Of a DNA stretch of 64,000 bases, positions 1-8,337 are shown in pieces. Origin of the DNA: JBFMFH01 sp964481395 (GTDB taxonomy: Bacteria > Acidobacteriota > Vicinamibacteria > Vicinamibacterales > JAKQTR01); NCBI GenBank assembly GCA_964481395.1, contig CAYZYG010000009.1:1-64000 (forward strand). The letters run 5' to 3'. A model generated the notes under the pieces. The model made no database searches and was not told the DNA's origin. It saw only the letters and a list, made by a program, of their open reading frames with translations. A program made the position numbers and the translations under genes. Position 1 is the first letter of the stretch. Every line of letters begins with the position of its first letter.

Positions 1-1179
1 ACGATGCCCATCAAGGGCCGGATCGACATGCTGACGCCCGGCGTGCGCACGCCCGTCGGCATCAAGGTCATGGGGGACGACCTCGACACGATCGAGCAGA
101 TCGGCCGGCGGATCGAAAACGTGATTCGCAACGTGCCCGGGACGCGCAGCGTATTCGCCGAGCGCGCCACGAGCGGAAGCTTCGTGGACATCGTGCCGAG
201 GCCGGACGCCATGGCGCGGTACGGCGTCACCGTCGAGCAGGTGCAGATGGTGATCATGTCCGCTGTCGGCGGGGAGAACGTGACGACGACCGTCGAGGGG
301 CGCGAGCGCTATCCCGTGAACATCCGGTACCCGCGCGAGCTGCGGGACGACCTGTCGCAGTTGAGGCGCGTGCTGGTGCCCGTGGCGAGCGGCGCGCAGG
401 TTCCCCTGGAGCAGGTGGCCGACGTCCGGATCGCGACGGGTCCGGCCATGCTCCGCAACGAGAACGGGTTCCTGGCCGGGTACGTGTTCGTCGACATCTC
501 AGGACGCGACGTCGGGAGCTACGTAGACGAGGCCAAACGACTCGTGTCGGACCTGATCTCGCTGCCGGCCGGGTACGTCCTCCAGTGGAGCGGTCAGTAC
601 GAAAACATGATTCGCGTGCGCGAGCGGCTTCAGATCGTGGTGCCCATCACGCTCTCGCTCATCTTCGTCCTGCTGTACGCGAACACGAAGTCGGCGTTCA
701 AGACCGGCCTCGTGATGGCGGCCGTGCCCTTCTCGACCATCGGGGCGATCTGGCTCTTCTACTTCCTCGACTACAACGTGTCGATTGCCGCCTGGGTCGG
801 GATGATCGCCCTGCTCGGCCTCGACGCCGAGACGGGCGTATTCATGCTGCTCTTCCTCGACCTGTCATACGAGGACTATCGGAAGCGCGGCCAGCTGAAC
901 TCGCTTGCCGACCTCGACGACGCGCTCGTGCACGGCGCAGTGAAACGGGCGCGGCCGAAGGTGATGACCGTGGCGACGGCGTTCATGGGGCTGCTGCCCA
1001 TCATGTGGTCCGAGTCGACCGGCGCGGACGTCATGAAGCGAATCGCCGCGCCGATGATCGGCGGCCTGGCGACCTCGTTCCTGCTCGAGCTGCTGGTGTA
1101 CCCTGCGGCGTTCAAGCTGTGGAAGATGGGGGAATTCAGAAGACAGAAGACAGAACACGGAATGAGCGAGCCGTCCTGA
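1..1179 (+). CDS. Heavy-metal efflux RND pump, CusA/CzcA family (3' part)
   Basis: Inner-membrane subunit of a tripartite pump that exports metal cations (Cu/Ag or Co/Zn/Cd type) with proton exchange. The frame is open from the first base and the first residues already match the middle of CusA (TMPIKGRIDML, then TPVGIKVMGDDL), so roughly the N-terminal 60% lies outside the window. Visible are the second periplasmic loop (about residues 1-205) and the last membrane helices (about 210-375), with the conserved LGLDAETGVFMLLFLDL and RARPKVMTVATAFMGLLPIMWS segments. The family normally ends shortly after the last helix; here the C-terminus continues as EFRRQKTEHGMSEPS, and this tail is encoded by a heptamer repeat (1138-1160). 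The metal cannot be told from this part. Adaptor and outer-membrane partners are not in view. Confidence 0.93.
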   Translation, partial: TMPIKGRIDMLTPGVRTPVGIKVMGDDLDTIEQIGRRIENVIRNVPGTRSVFAERATSGSFVDIVPRPDAMARYGVTVEQVQMVIMSAVGGENVTTTVEGRERYPVNIRYPRELRDDLSQLRRVLVPVASGAQVPLEQVADVRIATGPAMLRNENGFLAGYVFVDISGRDVGSYVDEAKRLVSDLISLPAGYVLQWSGQYENMIRVRERLQIVVPITLSLIFVLLYANTKSAFKTGLVMAAVPFSTIGAIWLFYFLDYNVSIAAWVGMIALLGLDAETGVFMLLFLDLSYEDYRKRGQLNSLADLDDALVHGAVKRARPKVMTVATAFMGLLPIMWSESTGADVMKRIAAPMIGGLATSFLLELLVYPAAFKLWKMGEFRRQKTEHGMSEPS

Positions 1180-1188
1180 TCGGCCGAC
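1138..1188 (+). repeat. Heptamer repeat (AGAAGAC x2-3) plus hairpin, overlapping the pump gene's 3' end
   Basis: Two AGAAGAC units and a degenerate AGAACAC unit lie inside the last codons of the RND pump gene. They are followed by the palindromic box CCTGATCGGCCGAC, which spans the stop codon. The same box follows heptamers at 3571-3629. Member of the dispersed heptamer family of this window. Confidence 0.75.
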
Positions 1189-1363
1189 CAGCGCGCTTTG
1201 GCCCCTGGACCGGATTAGACCGGGACGTACACCGGAGGGTACAGTAAGGACCAGTACAGTCCGTGTGCGACCTGGGCCGGCGGAACCGTCATCGTTGGCA
1301 CGGCATGGCGAGCCGCCCCCCGCGGGAGGGGCCGCGCGGGCGTCGCTGATTCAGAGGCATCCC

Positions 1364-3265
1364 ATGACGATGCAGATGTCGGTGAGCCGGACGAAGTGGT
1401 GGCGGCTCAGGTATCTGGAGGATCCGGACTTCACGCGCCCGCCGATTGAGGTCGGCGACGACAGCCGGGCCAGGCTGCTCGAACGCCTGGCGGCGATCTA
1501 CGGTGAGGAGGTTGCCCGCGAGACGCTGCCTGAACTGCTTCGCCTGATCCGGGTGCACCATGCCCACAAACCCGCTGAGATGATCGAGGCCGAACGCTCC
1601 GTCTCCGGATGCGGCCGGTTCAGCGAGAAGGACATGATGCTCATCACCTACGGCGACATGGTCCGGGCGCAGGGCCGGTCGGGGTTGTCGGCCCTGGGCG
1701 AGTTCCTGGCGCTGTTCCGCCGTGGCGAGCCGGTCTTCAGCATCCTTCACGTCCTGCCGTTCTTTCCGTATTCGTCCGACCGCGGCTTCTCCGTCGTCGA
1801 CTTCCGGGCGGTCGACCCCAGGCTCGGATCCTGGCAGGACATTCTCGCGCTGGGTGAAACCTACCGCCTGATGTTCGACGGCGTGCTGAATCACGCCAGC
1901 TCACGCAGCACCCCCTTTCGCGAGATGCTGAGCGGCAACCGCGACTTCGCCGACTACGCGGTGGCCTTCCGCAGTGCCGACGAACTGACGCCGGAGCAGC
2001 GGAAGATCCTGCGAAGGCCCCGCACGAGCGACGTGCTCTCCCGCTTCGAGTCCATCGACGGTCCGCTGTGGGTCTGGACCACCTTCTCGCGGGATCAGAT
2101 CGATCTGAACTACCGCAACCCGAGGGTCCTGCTGAGCTCCGTGGACACGCTGCTGTTCTACGTGAGGATGGGGGCCGACCTCGTCCGTCTGGACGCGATC
2201 ACGTACCTCTGGAAGGAGGTCGGCACGCCCAGCGCGAGCCTCGAAGAGACGCACACCATCGTGAAACTCTTCCGCGACGTGCTCGACCTCGCGGCCCCGC
2301 AGGTGGCGCTGGTCACCGAGTCGAACGTGCCGCACGCCGAGAACATCTCGTACTTCGGCGACGGCAGAGACGAGGCACAGCTCGTGTACAACTTCGCGCT
2401 GCCGCCGCTCGTGCTGCACGCGTTCTACCGGGAGGACACGACGCGGCTCTCGAGGTGGGTGCCCGACCTCGCGTACCCGTCCGATTGCGTCACCTACCTC
2501 AACATGCTCGACACGCACGACGGCGTCGGCCTGCCAGGCGTGAAAGACGTCCTGCCCGAGGACGAGATCGGGTTCCTCGTGGAGACTGCCCGGCAGCACG
2601 GGGCGTTCATCTCCTACCGGAGCGGCGACGGCGCGGACGTGCCCTACGAGATCAACACCACCTGGTACAGCGCTCTCAACTTCGAGAACGACGGCGAACC
2701 GAGGGCGCTCCAGGTCCAGCGGTTCGTCGCGTCGCGGAGCATCCAGCTCGTCCTGAAAGGCGTGCCGGCCATCTACCTCCACTCGCTCGCGGGCTCCCGG
2801 AACGACGTCCGGCTGGCGCTGCAGACGAAGGTGAAGCGCGACGTCAACCGCTCGACCCTCGACTTCGAGATCCTGGCGCGGAATCTCGCGGACCCCGGGG
2901 CGAAGCTGTACCTCCTGTCCGAGAATCTGCGACGGCTCCTGCGGACGCGCGTCCTCGCGCCTGCGTTTCATCCGAACGGAGGCCAGCGCGTTCTCATGCT
3001 GTCACCCTCGGTCTTCTCGCTGCTTCGCGTGTCGGTCGACGGGGCCGAGCATGTGTTGTGCCTGACGAACGTCACGCGGCGCCTGCAGTCGCTCACGATC
3101 GACCTCGCGGATCTCGGCGTCAGATCCTCCTACTGGTTCGACCTGATTGCGGGCCGGGGATGGGTGGCGTCGAACGGGACGATGAAGATCGATCTGGGGC
3201 CGTATGAGGTGCTGTGGCTCACGCCGTCGCAGGAACTGGAGCGCAGGATCGAGTCGCGGGCGTAA
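1364..3265 (+). CDS. GH13 sugar phosphorylase (sucrose / glucosylglycerate phosphorylase-like)
   Basis: 633-residue cytoplasmic enzyme of the α-amylase superfamily, closest in layout to GH13 subfamily 18 (sucrose, glucosylglycerate or glucosylglycerol phosphorylase), which split a glucoside with phosphate to give glucose 1-phosphate. The catalytic triad is visible: nucleophile Asp277 in LVRLDAITYLWKE, acid/base Glu319 in ALVTESN and stabiliser Asp386 in NMLDTHDGVG. No signal peptide. The start at 1364 is chosen because homology begins just after it (KWWRLRYLEDPDF); an upstream in-frame ATG at 1265 would add 33 low-complexity residues. Length suits the glucosylglycerate-type branch better than classical sucrose phosphorylase (about 490-500 aa), but the acceptor cannot be read safely. 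It stands alone between two heptamer repeats, with no kinase or compatible-solute synthase nearby. Confidence 0.87.
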   Translation: MTMQMSVSRTKWWRLRYLEDPDFTRPPIEVGDDSRARLLERLAAIYGEEVARETLPELLRLIRVHHAHKPAEMIEAERSVSGCGRFSEKDMMLITYGDMVRAQGRSGLSALGEFLALFRRGEPVFSILHVLPFFPYSSDRGFSVVDFRAVDPRLGSWQDILALGETYRLMFDGVLNHASSRSTPFREMLSGNRDFADYAVAFRSADELTPEQRKILRRPRTSDVLSRFESIDGPLWVWTTFSRDQIDLNYRNPRVLLSSVDTLLFYVRMGADLVRLDAITYLWKEVGTPSASLEETHTIVKLFRDVLDLAAPQVALVTESNVPHAENISYFGDGRDEAQLVYNFALPPLVLHAFYREDTTRLSRWVPDLAYPSDCVTYLNMLDTHDGVGLPGVKDVLPEDEIGFLVETARQHGAFISYRSGDGADVPYEINTTWYSALNFENDGEPRALQVQRFVASRSIQLVLKGVPAIYLHSLAGSRNDVRLALQTKVKRDVNRSTLDFEILARNLADPGAKLYLLSENLRRLLRTRVLAPAFHPNGGQRVLMLSPSVFSLLRVSVDGAEHVLCLTNVTRRLQSLTIDLADLGVRSSYWFDLIAGRGWVASNGTMKIDLGPYEVLWLTPSQELERRIESRA

Positions 3266-3281
3266 GGCAGGGGACGGTCAT

Positions 3282-3323
3282 CAGATAATAGACAGCAGGG
3301 CGGAGTCGGCCTGAAAGGCCGAC
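3282..3323 (+). terminator. Hairpin after the GH13 gene, with heptamer remnant
   Basis: An 8-bp perfect inverted repeat (GTCGGCCT-GAA-AGGCCGAC, 3305-3323) lies between the converging GH13 gene and the ThiS-like gene. It is preceded by a degenerate ATAGACA heptamer (about 3287-3297). There is no T-tract, so termination is inferred from position only. Confidence 0.5.
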
Positions 3324-3358
3324 CGCTCGCGGGCACTGACCCGGCGGAAGCGGCTAGT

Positions 3359-3556
3359 CTAGCCCCCGGCGATCATGTGGATGACCTTGACGTCCGCGCC
3401 GTCGGGGACCTTGGTCGCTCGGTACTGGTCGCGAGGCACGAACTCGCCGTCGATCCACACCGCGAGCATCCGGAAGATGTAGTTCTTCCGGTCGAGGATG
3501 TCCGACACGGTCATCCCGTCCTCGTACTCGAGCGGCTCTTCGTTGACGGTCAGCAT
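3359..3556 (-). CDS. ThiS/MoaD-family sulfur carrier protein
   Basis: 65-residue β-grasp protein ending in the Gly-Gly needed for C-terminal adenylation and thiocarboxylation (…VIHMIAGG). Proteins of this family pass sulfur to thiamine thiazole, molybdopterin or other acceptors. The N-terminus (MLTVNEEPLEYEDGMTVSDIL) is typical of ThiS/MoaD. It lies 130 bp downstream of the aldehyde:ferredoxin oxidoreductase gene on the same strand, so a role in making or sulfurating the pterin dithiolene of the tungsten cofactor is likely (inference from context). No thiamine or molybdopterin synthesis genes are close by. Confidence 0.85.
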   Translation of the reverse strand: MLTVNEEPLEYEDGMTVSDILDRKNYIFRMLAVWIDGEFVPRDQYRATKVPDGADVKVIHMIAGG

Positions 3557-3565
3557 GCTCTTCGA

Positions 3566-3677
3566 TGAACAGAAGACAGAATACAGAAGACAGGAGACAG
3601 AAGGAAAGGAATCGGCCTGATCGGCCGACTGTTGCTATTCTGTCCCCTGGCTTCTGTCTACTGTCTCCTGTCTCCTG
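3566..3677. repeat. Inverted heptamer arrays able to form a long hairpin
   Basis: The spacer between the oxidoreductase and ThiS-like genes has GAAGACA/GGAGACA heptamers at 3570-3602 and, facing them, TGTCTAC/TGTCTCC heptamers at 3651-3677. CAGAAGACAGGAGACAGAAG and its partner CTTCTGTCTACTGTCTCCTG pair at about 18 of 20 positions across a 48-nt loop. The loop itself holds a smaller hairpin, TCGGCC-TGATC-GGCCGA (3612-3628). In the transcript this could separate expression of the two genes or protect the upstream message. Confidence 0.75.
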
Positions 3678-3686
3678 ACGGAGTCC

Positions 3687-5894
3687 TTACTTCCAATACG
3701 GCCTCGCCAGCTCCACCACGTCCGGGAAGTCGATCCTGAACTTCTTCAGCGTGGCCTCCGTCGGCACCCCGTCCGTCGTCCAGCCTCGGCGCTTGTACAC
3801 CGCATCCACGAGCTTGTTGTAGCGGTCCATCCGCCACTCGCGGTGCAGCCTCACTTTCTCCTCGGTCGTTTTGCCGGCCGGATCGATCCCGACGATGTCC
3901 TTGAGCTGCTTGTCGTAGCGCTCGGATCGTGACTCGTACTCTTCATTGGTGACCGGTCCGACCGCCCTGTACGGCGGGATGTCGAACTCGCGCCCGCCCT
4001 GGCCCATGCGCAGGTTGAACATCCGCTGGAAGTTGTAGACCGCTTCCGACTGCTCGATCAGGCTCTGGCGGTCGAGCGGCTTCCCGGTAATACCCGTGTA
4101 CAGCTCGAGGTAGTTGTTGACGTGCGCCGGAACCTTGGCGGCCTCAGGCCCGGGGTACATCTTCGCGTTGTCCGGGGGCTCGATGTCGTTCCACGGCAGC
4201 TTGCACAGCCCCTGCAGGCTGAACCACGTTCGGAACAGGGGGAAGTAGTGCAAGGCCTCGGCCTTGTCCTCGAAGGTGGGGATCTGGTTGTTCACCATGT
4301 CCATGAAGATGAGCCACGCCTCATCGTGCTGGGGGCCCTTGTTGGCCAGCGCGTATCCGCCCTGCTGCGCCAGCGACTCCTTGGACATGTACTGGGAGAT
4401 CTCGAGGCCCTTGATCTGCATTCCGATGTCGCGGATCAGCTGCGGATCTCCCCATCCCTTCTCGATGAAGAGGTTCTGCATGTAGCGGACGCCCTTGCCC
4501 ACGATCACGCCGAAGCCCTCGCCACGGGCCATGTCGTGGAGGAGCTGCACCTCGGACTCGCCGTTGCCCCAGCCGAGGTCGAGGCCCCCCGTGCGCTCCT
4601 TGTTCAGGATGCCCCGGTCGTAGCACTCCATCACGAACGCGCAGGCCGTGCCGTACGAGATCGTGTCGATGCCGTAGGTGTCGCAGTAGAAGTTCACCTC
4701 GAGCAGCCAGTCGGGATCGAACAGCCCGCAGTTGGACCCCAGGCCGGCCGCGTTCTCGTACTCGGGCCCGTCCACCGTGACGATGTGGCCCTTGTACGGC
4801 CCCGTGCGCACGACATGACCGTCCGCGCCCTTCGAGCAGGCCATGCCGCACCCGTACCAGCACCGGTCCGGCACCGCCTGTGTGAACCGTTTGTCCCACA
4901 CCTGCGAGTCGATCTTCGGCGTGTCCGGGTGCTTGCCGTACTGGAAGTTGTAGACCGGCAGCAGGTCGTACGCGTCCATGATCTCGACGAGGTGCGCCGT
5001 GCCCTGCCGGCGCATGTGGTTCTGCTCGTCGTCGAAGTCGTGGATTTCCTTGTTGATGATCCGCCCGACCTTGATGACCTGCTGGATGTCCGCCGCGTTG
5101 TTCAGGTCCGGCCCCATCTTGAAGCCATGGACGACGAGCGCCTTCAGCTTCTTGTCGCGGAACACCGTGCCCGTGCCGCCGCGGCCGGCCTGCTTCAGGC
5201 GGACGGCCCCGCGCTTCGGGTCGTACCAGGAGAAGTTCAGGCAGCCCATGTAGGCCGACTCGGCGGCCTTGCCCGCTGACACGACCGCCACGTTCTGCAT
5301 GTCCTTCGGATTGTCCGCGTACATGTGCGTGAAGATCTCGGCGGCGATGTGACTGTCGGGCGTCTCCTCGGGCGCCTCCTCGATGGTGATCGTGCCCTTC
5401 GGGCCGTCGATGACCACGATGACGTCGGTCTTCGCCTTGCCCCGGATCTCGACGGCATCGAAGCCGACGAACTTGACGAGGGGCCCGAAATACCCGCCCA
5501 CGTTGCAGTCGATGGGAATGCTCGTCATCGGCGACAGCGACACGACGATCGACTTGCCCGAGCCTGCGTACTGCGTGTTGCCCGCCAGGGGCCCCGGACT
5601 GATGATGATCTCGTTTTCGGGGTCGTTCCACTTCGTCTGCGGGGTGATGGCGTGCCAGAGATAGTAGAGGCCGAAGCCGCGGCCGCCGGTGAAGACGTCG
5701 ATCATCTCGTCGGTGATGGCCTTCTCGCTGATCGCCATCGTGTCGAGATCGATGAAGAGGGTCCGCCGGGTGTAGCCCCGGACCGGCTGGCTCGGCGTGA
5801 ACGGCACCTCGACGAGCACCTTGTGCGCGGCTTTCATCGCCGGCACGTCGTCGGCGTAGTTGGTTCGGACCTTGTAATCGTAGGTTACGGACAT
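3687..5894 (-). CDS. Tungsten-containing aldehyde:ferredoxin oxidoreductase family protein
   Basis: 735 residues. AOR-family enzymes oxidise aldehydes to acids with a tungsten bis-pterin and a [4Fe-4S] cluster, passing electrons to ferredoxin. The N-terminal AOR domain starts after a 45-residue extension (RRTLFIDLDT…TGGRGFGLYYL). The pterin region PLAGNTQYAGSGKS and GGYFGPLVKFVGFDAVEIRG is conserved. Cluster ligands are probably Cys345, Cys349 and Cys353 (CWYGCGMAC) and Cys564 (LQGLCKLPW). The first spacing is C-x3-C-x3-C, whereas the Pyrococcus AOR has C-x2-C-x3-C. No ferredoxin-like or flavin partner subunit is adjacent. A ThiS/MoaD-like gene follows on the same strand. Substrate unknown; it may be an ordinary AOR or a more specialised aromatic- or sugar-aldehyde branch. 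Confidence 0.9.
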   Translation of the reverse strand: MSVTYDYKVRTNYADDVPAMKAAHKVLVEVPFTPSQPVRGYTRRTLFIDLDTMAISEKAITDEMIDVFTGGRGFGLYYLWHAITPQTKWNDPENEIIISPGPLAGNTQYAGSGKSIVVSLSPMTSIPIDCNVGGYFGPLVKFVGFDAVEIRGKAKTDVIVVIDGPKGTITIEEAPEETPDSHIAAEIFTHMYADNPKDMQNVAVVSAGKAAESAYMGCLNFSWYDPKRGAVRLKQAGRGGTGTVFRDKKLKALVVHGFKMGPDLNNAADIQQVIKVGRIINKEIHDFDDEQNHMRRQGTAHLVEIMDAYDLLPVYNFQYGKHPDTPKIDSQVWDKRFTQAVPDRCWYGCGMACSKGADGHVVRTGPYKGHIVTVDGPEYENAAGLGSNCGLFDPDWLLEVNFYCDTYGIDTISYGTACAFVMECYDRGILNKERTGGLDLGWGNGESEVQLLHDMARGEGFGVIVGKGVRYMQNLFIEKGWGDPQLIRDIGMQIKGLEISQYMSKESLAQQGGYALANKGPQHDEAWLIFMDMVNNQIPTFEDKAEALHYFPLFRTWFSLQGLCKLPWNDIEPPDNAKMYPGPEAAKVPAHVNNYLELYTGITGKPLDRQSLIEQSEAVYNFQRMFNLRMGQGGREFDIPPYRAVGPVTNEEYESRSERYDKQLKDIVGIDPAGKTTEEKVRLHREWRMDRYNKLVDAVYKRRGWTTDGVPTEATLKKFRIDFPDVVELARPYWK

Positions 5895-6181
5895 GGCCGT
5901 CTCCAGATGGAACGGACGGCCGTGCCCGGGGATCCGGCGATCCCGGCAACGGACCGTTCGTGGTGTGTGCAGCGTCGGGGGCTGCCTGCTGCCGGGGAGG
6001 AACGCCGCCCGGCAGCGTACCGGACAGTCTACCAGAACGCCGGCACCCGCAGGAGAGCGGCTGGGCGCCGCGGGGCGCCGCTGGGCACCGCTTCCGCGGG
6101 GGTGTGCAGGCCATGCGGAGCGGTGGCAGTTGACCTGACTCGGGGTATCCTTGTGGGCTCCGACTGTGAAGGAGGGTACAG

Positions 6182-6364
6182 ATGAGCGCTGTGAAGAACG
6201 AGGAGTTGTTGACGGCTGGTGCCATCGCCAAGGCTGTTGGTGCGTCCGACGCCAAGGTGAAGAAGGCCATCAAGGACCTGGCCATCCAGCCCAAGGCCAA
6301 GAAGGGCGTGTGCGCCTACTACGGGGCGGATGCGGTTGCCAAGGTGAAGAAGGCGCTGGGGTAG
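6182..6364 (+). CDS. Small HTH-like protein of unknown function
   Basis: 60 residues, strongly basic (many Lys), with an excellent ribosome site (GAAGGAGGGT ending 7 nt before ATG). The first half, EELLTAGAIAKAVGASDAKV, reads like a helix-turn-helix (AGAIAKAVGASDAKVKKAI), followed by a short wing-like segment KKGVCAYYGADAVAKV. I do not recognise a named family; a small winged-helix or MerR-N-like fold is the best guess. It stands alone, divergent from the oxidoreductase gene. The 287-bp spacer upstream (5895-6181) holds no convincing promoter. Confidence 0.7.
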   Translation: MSAVKNEELLTAGAIAKAVGASDAKVKKAIKDLAIQPKAKKGVCAYYGADAVAKVKKALG

Positions 6365-6366
6365 GG

Positions 6367-6429
6367 GGAGAAGACAGAAGACGCGTGGGGAAAGAGTAGA
6401 TAGTAGATAGTAGACAGTAGACAGTAGAC
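6367..6429 (+). repeat. Heptamer array (AGTAGAT/AGTAGAC x5)
   Basis: Five perfect 7-bp units at 6395-6429: AGTAGAT twice, then AGTAGAC three times. A related AGAAGACAGAAGAC stretch precedes them (6369-6382). A GC-rich stretch (GGCGGAGC…GCCGCCG) follows. It fills the gap between the convergent small HTH gene and the GNAT-like gene. Confidence 0.9.
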
Positions 6430-6464
6430 AGGCGGAGCATCGCTGCCGCCGAGGCCATCGATCC

Positions 6465-8168
6465 CTACGGCGTCCGGCAGAGCCCGGCGAGGGCGGGGCC
6501 GAGCTTCGGGTGGGCGTCGAACTGCGTCACGTAATCCGACTCGCGGCGACCGCCCTTTGCCAGGATGACGGCCCGGAGCGCGGCCCGCTCCGCGTCGGTC
6601 CACCCGCCCACGGGGAGCAACGCCACGAGCGGCGCCCACCGTTCCCAGAACAGACGCTGGCCCGGGCGAAGCCGCCGCCAGGCCGGGAGACCGAGCGCCG
6701 CCCCGGCCTCATCGGCGAGCGTCTCTGTGGCCCGCTCACGGTCGGATCCGAATCGCGCCGCCACCATCCCGGTGACTCGCAGCGCCACGGCATCCGTCTC
6801 GAGCGCGCCGAGCACGTCGCCTCTGTCGGCGCCGAGGCTGAAGAACACGTTGGCTGCGACGAGCCGCCGGAGCACCGGCAGACCGGTGCGATAGCCGGGA
6901 CGGCTGCGGACGCGCTCCGCCTCGCGCCGGGCGAGCGTCGACGCGCGCCGATCGCGCGGCCTGAACCCGAGCTTGTAGTAGAACCACCACGCGCCCGACT
7001 GCAGCCCCTCGTCGTTGTGGTGACCGAGTTGGTACGGGTCGACGGTGATCGTGTCCACGCCGAACATCGCATGCACCGCAGCCAGCAGGCGCCCGTAGAT
7101 CCACGCCGCTTCGGCGCCGCGGAAGCTCTCGAAGACGTTGTACGCAACTTCGGCGGAGCGCCAGAGCGCGCCGAACAGGGCGTAGCCGATCGGCACGCCG
7201 TTGCGCAGCGTCAGGAAGCCGTAGACGGCGTCGAGCAGCAGCCGCTGTTCGACCTGCACGCCCATGCAGGCGAACTCGAGCCCGTTCCCGCAGTCGATCA
7301 GGCGGACGTCCTCGGGGTCGGCCGCCGCAAAGCAGTAGAGATCGCGGGCCCGAGTGACCATGGCCTCCCGCGAGAGGTCGATGAGTTCGACGGCCCGCCG
7401 CCCGGTGACCGGACGGATGCGGCGCGGCGGCACTCGCATGTCGACTCTCAGGTCGGGACGCGCCGAGCGCAGCGGGCCGGGCTGCGCGACGACCGGGTGG
7501 CCGGCGACGCGCGCACGCGTCCGGTCAGGCGAGAGCGGCCCTGCCTTCACGCGCAACGTCAGGTTCAGCTCGTCGTACAGCTGGTCGCCAAGGAGGTCGT
7601 GGCCGGTCACGGCCGCGCTTCGTCGCACGAGGAAGGCGGCATCGGTCTCGCCGCCGCACAGCCGGTCCAGCCACGCGCGGCCCAGCAGCGGGGGCTCGTC
7701 GAACACCGCCCGCTCGGACCAGAGCGTCAGCAGCGGAAGACGCGTGTCGAGAGCGGCCTCGTTCTCCCCGCTGTCCCATTCGACCGTCAGCGCATCGCCG
7801 GTACGCGCCGCCAGCCACCGCGCGGTGGACGCGGCAAACGGATAGACCGTATCCGTACCGGCGATGCCGCTGTTCTCCAGGGCTGCCTGGTGGCGTCGAA
7901 GGTCCGTCCGGCGGTCGAAGACCATCAGCATCACCCGCACGGTCTCGAAGACGCGCGCGTCGTCCGGATAAGCGTAAAGAAACACCAGCGTTTCGTGCAG
8001 GAGGACGACCTGATCCACCCGAGACAGGGTGGATCGTCGCAGCAGGCGAAGCAGGCTGAGCTTCCGTCGTGCCGCGTCCCCGACGAACTCGGTCTTCAGC
8101 GCGGCCAGGGCGGTCAACGCCCGGCCGGGGCTTTGCCGTCGCGGAGAACGGGATGTTGAAGGGCTCAT
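6465..8168 (-). CDS. Uncharacterised protein with a GNAT-like acyltransferase region
   Basis: 567 residues, no signal peptide, no membrane helix. I do not recognise a named family. Residues 1-130 are helical and Arg-rich (LSLLRLLRRSTLSRVDQVVLLHETLVFLYAYPD is split over several helices). The central part, about 325-420, resembles a GNAT fold: GVPIGYALFGALW (β4-like), a helix with YNVFESFRGAEAAW, and HHNDEGLQSGAWWFYYKLGFRPRD at the place where GNATs end with Y-x-K-x-G-F. This suggests transfer of an acyl or aminoacyl group, but no canonical Q/R-x-x-G-x-A loop is visible, so activity is unproven. It is divergent from the CoA-binding protein gene (spacer 8169-8337). Confidence 0.75.
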   Translation of the reverse strand: MSPSTSRSPRRQSPGRALTALAALKTEFVGDAARRKLSLLRLLRRSTLSRVDQVVLLHETLVFLYAYPDDARVFETVRVMLMVFDRRTDLRRHQAALENSGIAGTDTVYPFAASTARWLAARTGDALTVEWDSGENEAALDTRLPLLTLWSERAVFDEPPLLGRAWLDRLCGGETDAAFLVRRSAAVTGHDLLGDQLYDELNLTLRVKAGPLSPDRTRARVAGHPVVAQPGPLRSARPDLRVDMRVPPRRIRPVTGRRAVELIDLSREAMVTRARDLYCFAAADPEDVRLIDCGNGLEFACMGVQVEQRLLLDAVYGFLTLRNGVPIGYALFGALWRSAEVAYNVFESFRGAEAAWIYGRLLAAVHAMFGVDTITVDPYQLGHHNDEGLQSGAWWFYYKLGFRPRDRRASTLARREAERVRSRPGYRTGLPVLRRLVAANVFFSLGADRGDVLGALETDAVALRVTGMVAARFGSDRERATETLADEAGAALGLPAWRRLRPGQRLFWERWAPLVALLPVGGWTDAERAALRAVILAKGGRRESDYVTQFDAHPKLGPALAGLCRTP

Positions 8169-8337
8169 GTGCGACGCAGTATCGGGCCGGCGTCGGTCCC
8201 GGTCAAGAGGCCGGGCGCCTGCGGGGCGTCAGTTCGTGGTGGACGCCGCACGGCCGGTCACGCCACCGCCCGGTTCCGACCCGCGCTCGCATCCTGCCCG
8301 GTGCCCGGATATGATCGACCCCGCACGAGGTGGAGGG

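Noticed and set aside
6131..6152. TTGACC and TATCCT upstream of the small HTH gene as a -35/-10 promoter
   Set aside because: Spacing is only 10 bp, far below the 16-18 bp needed.
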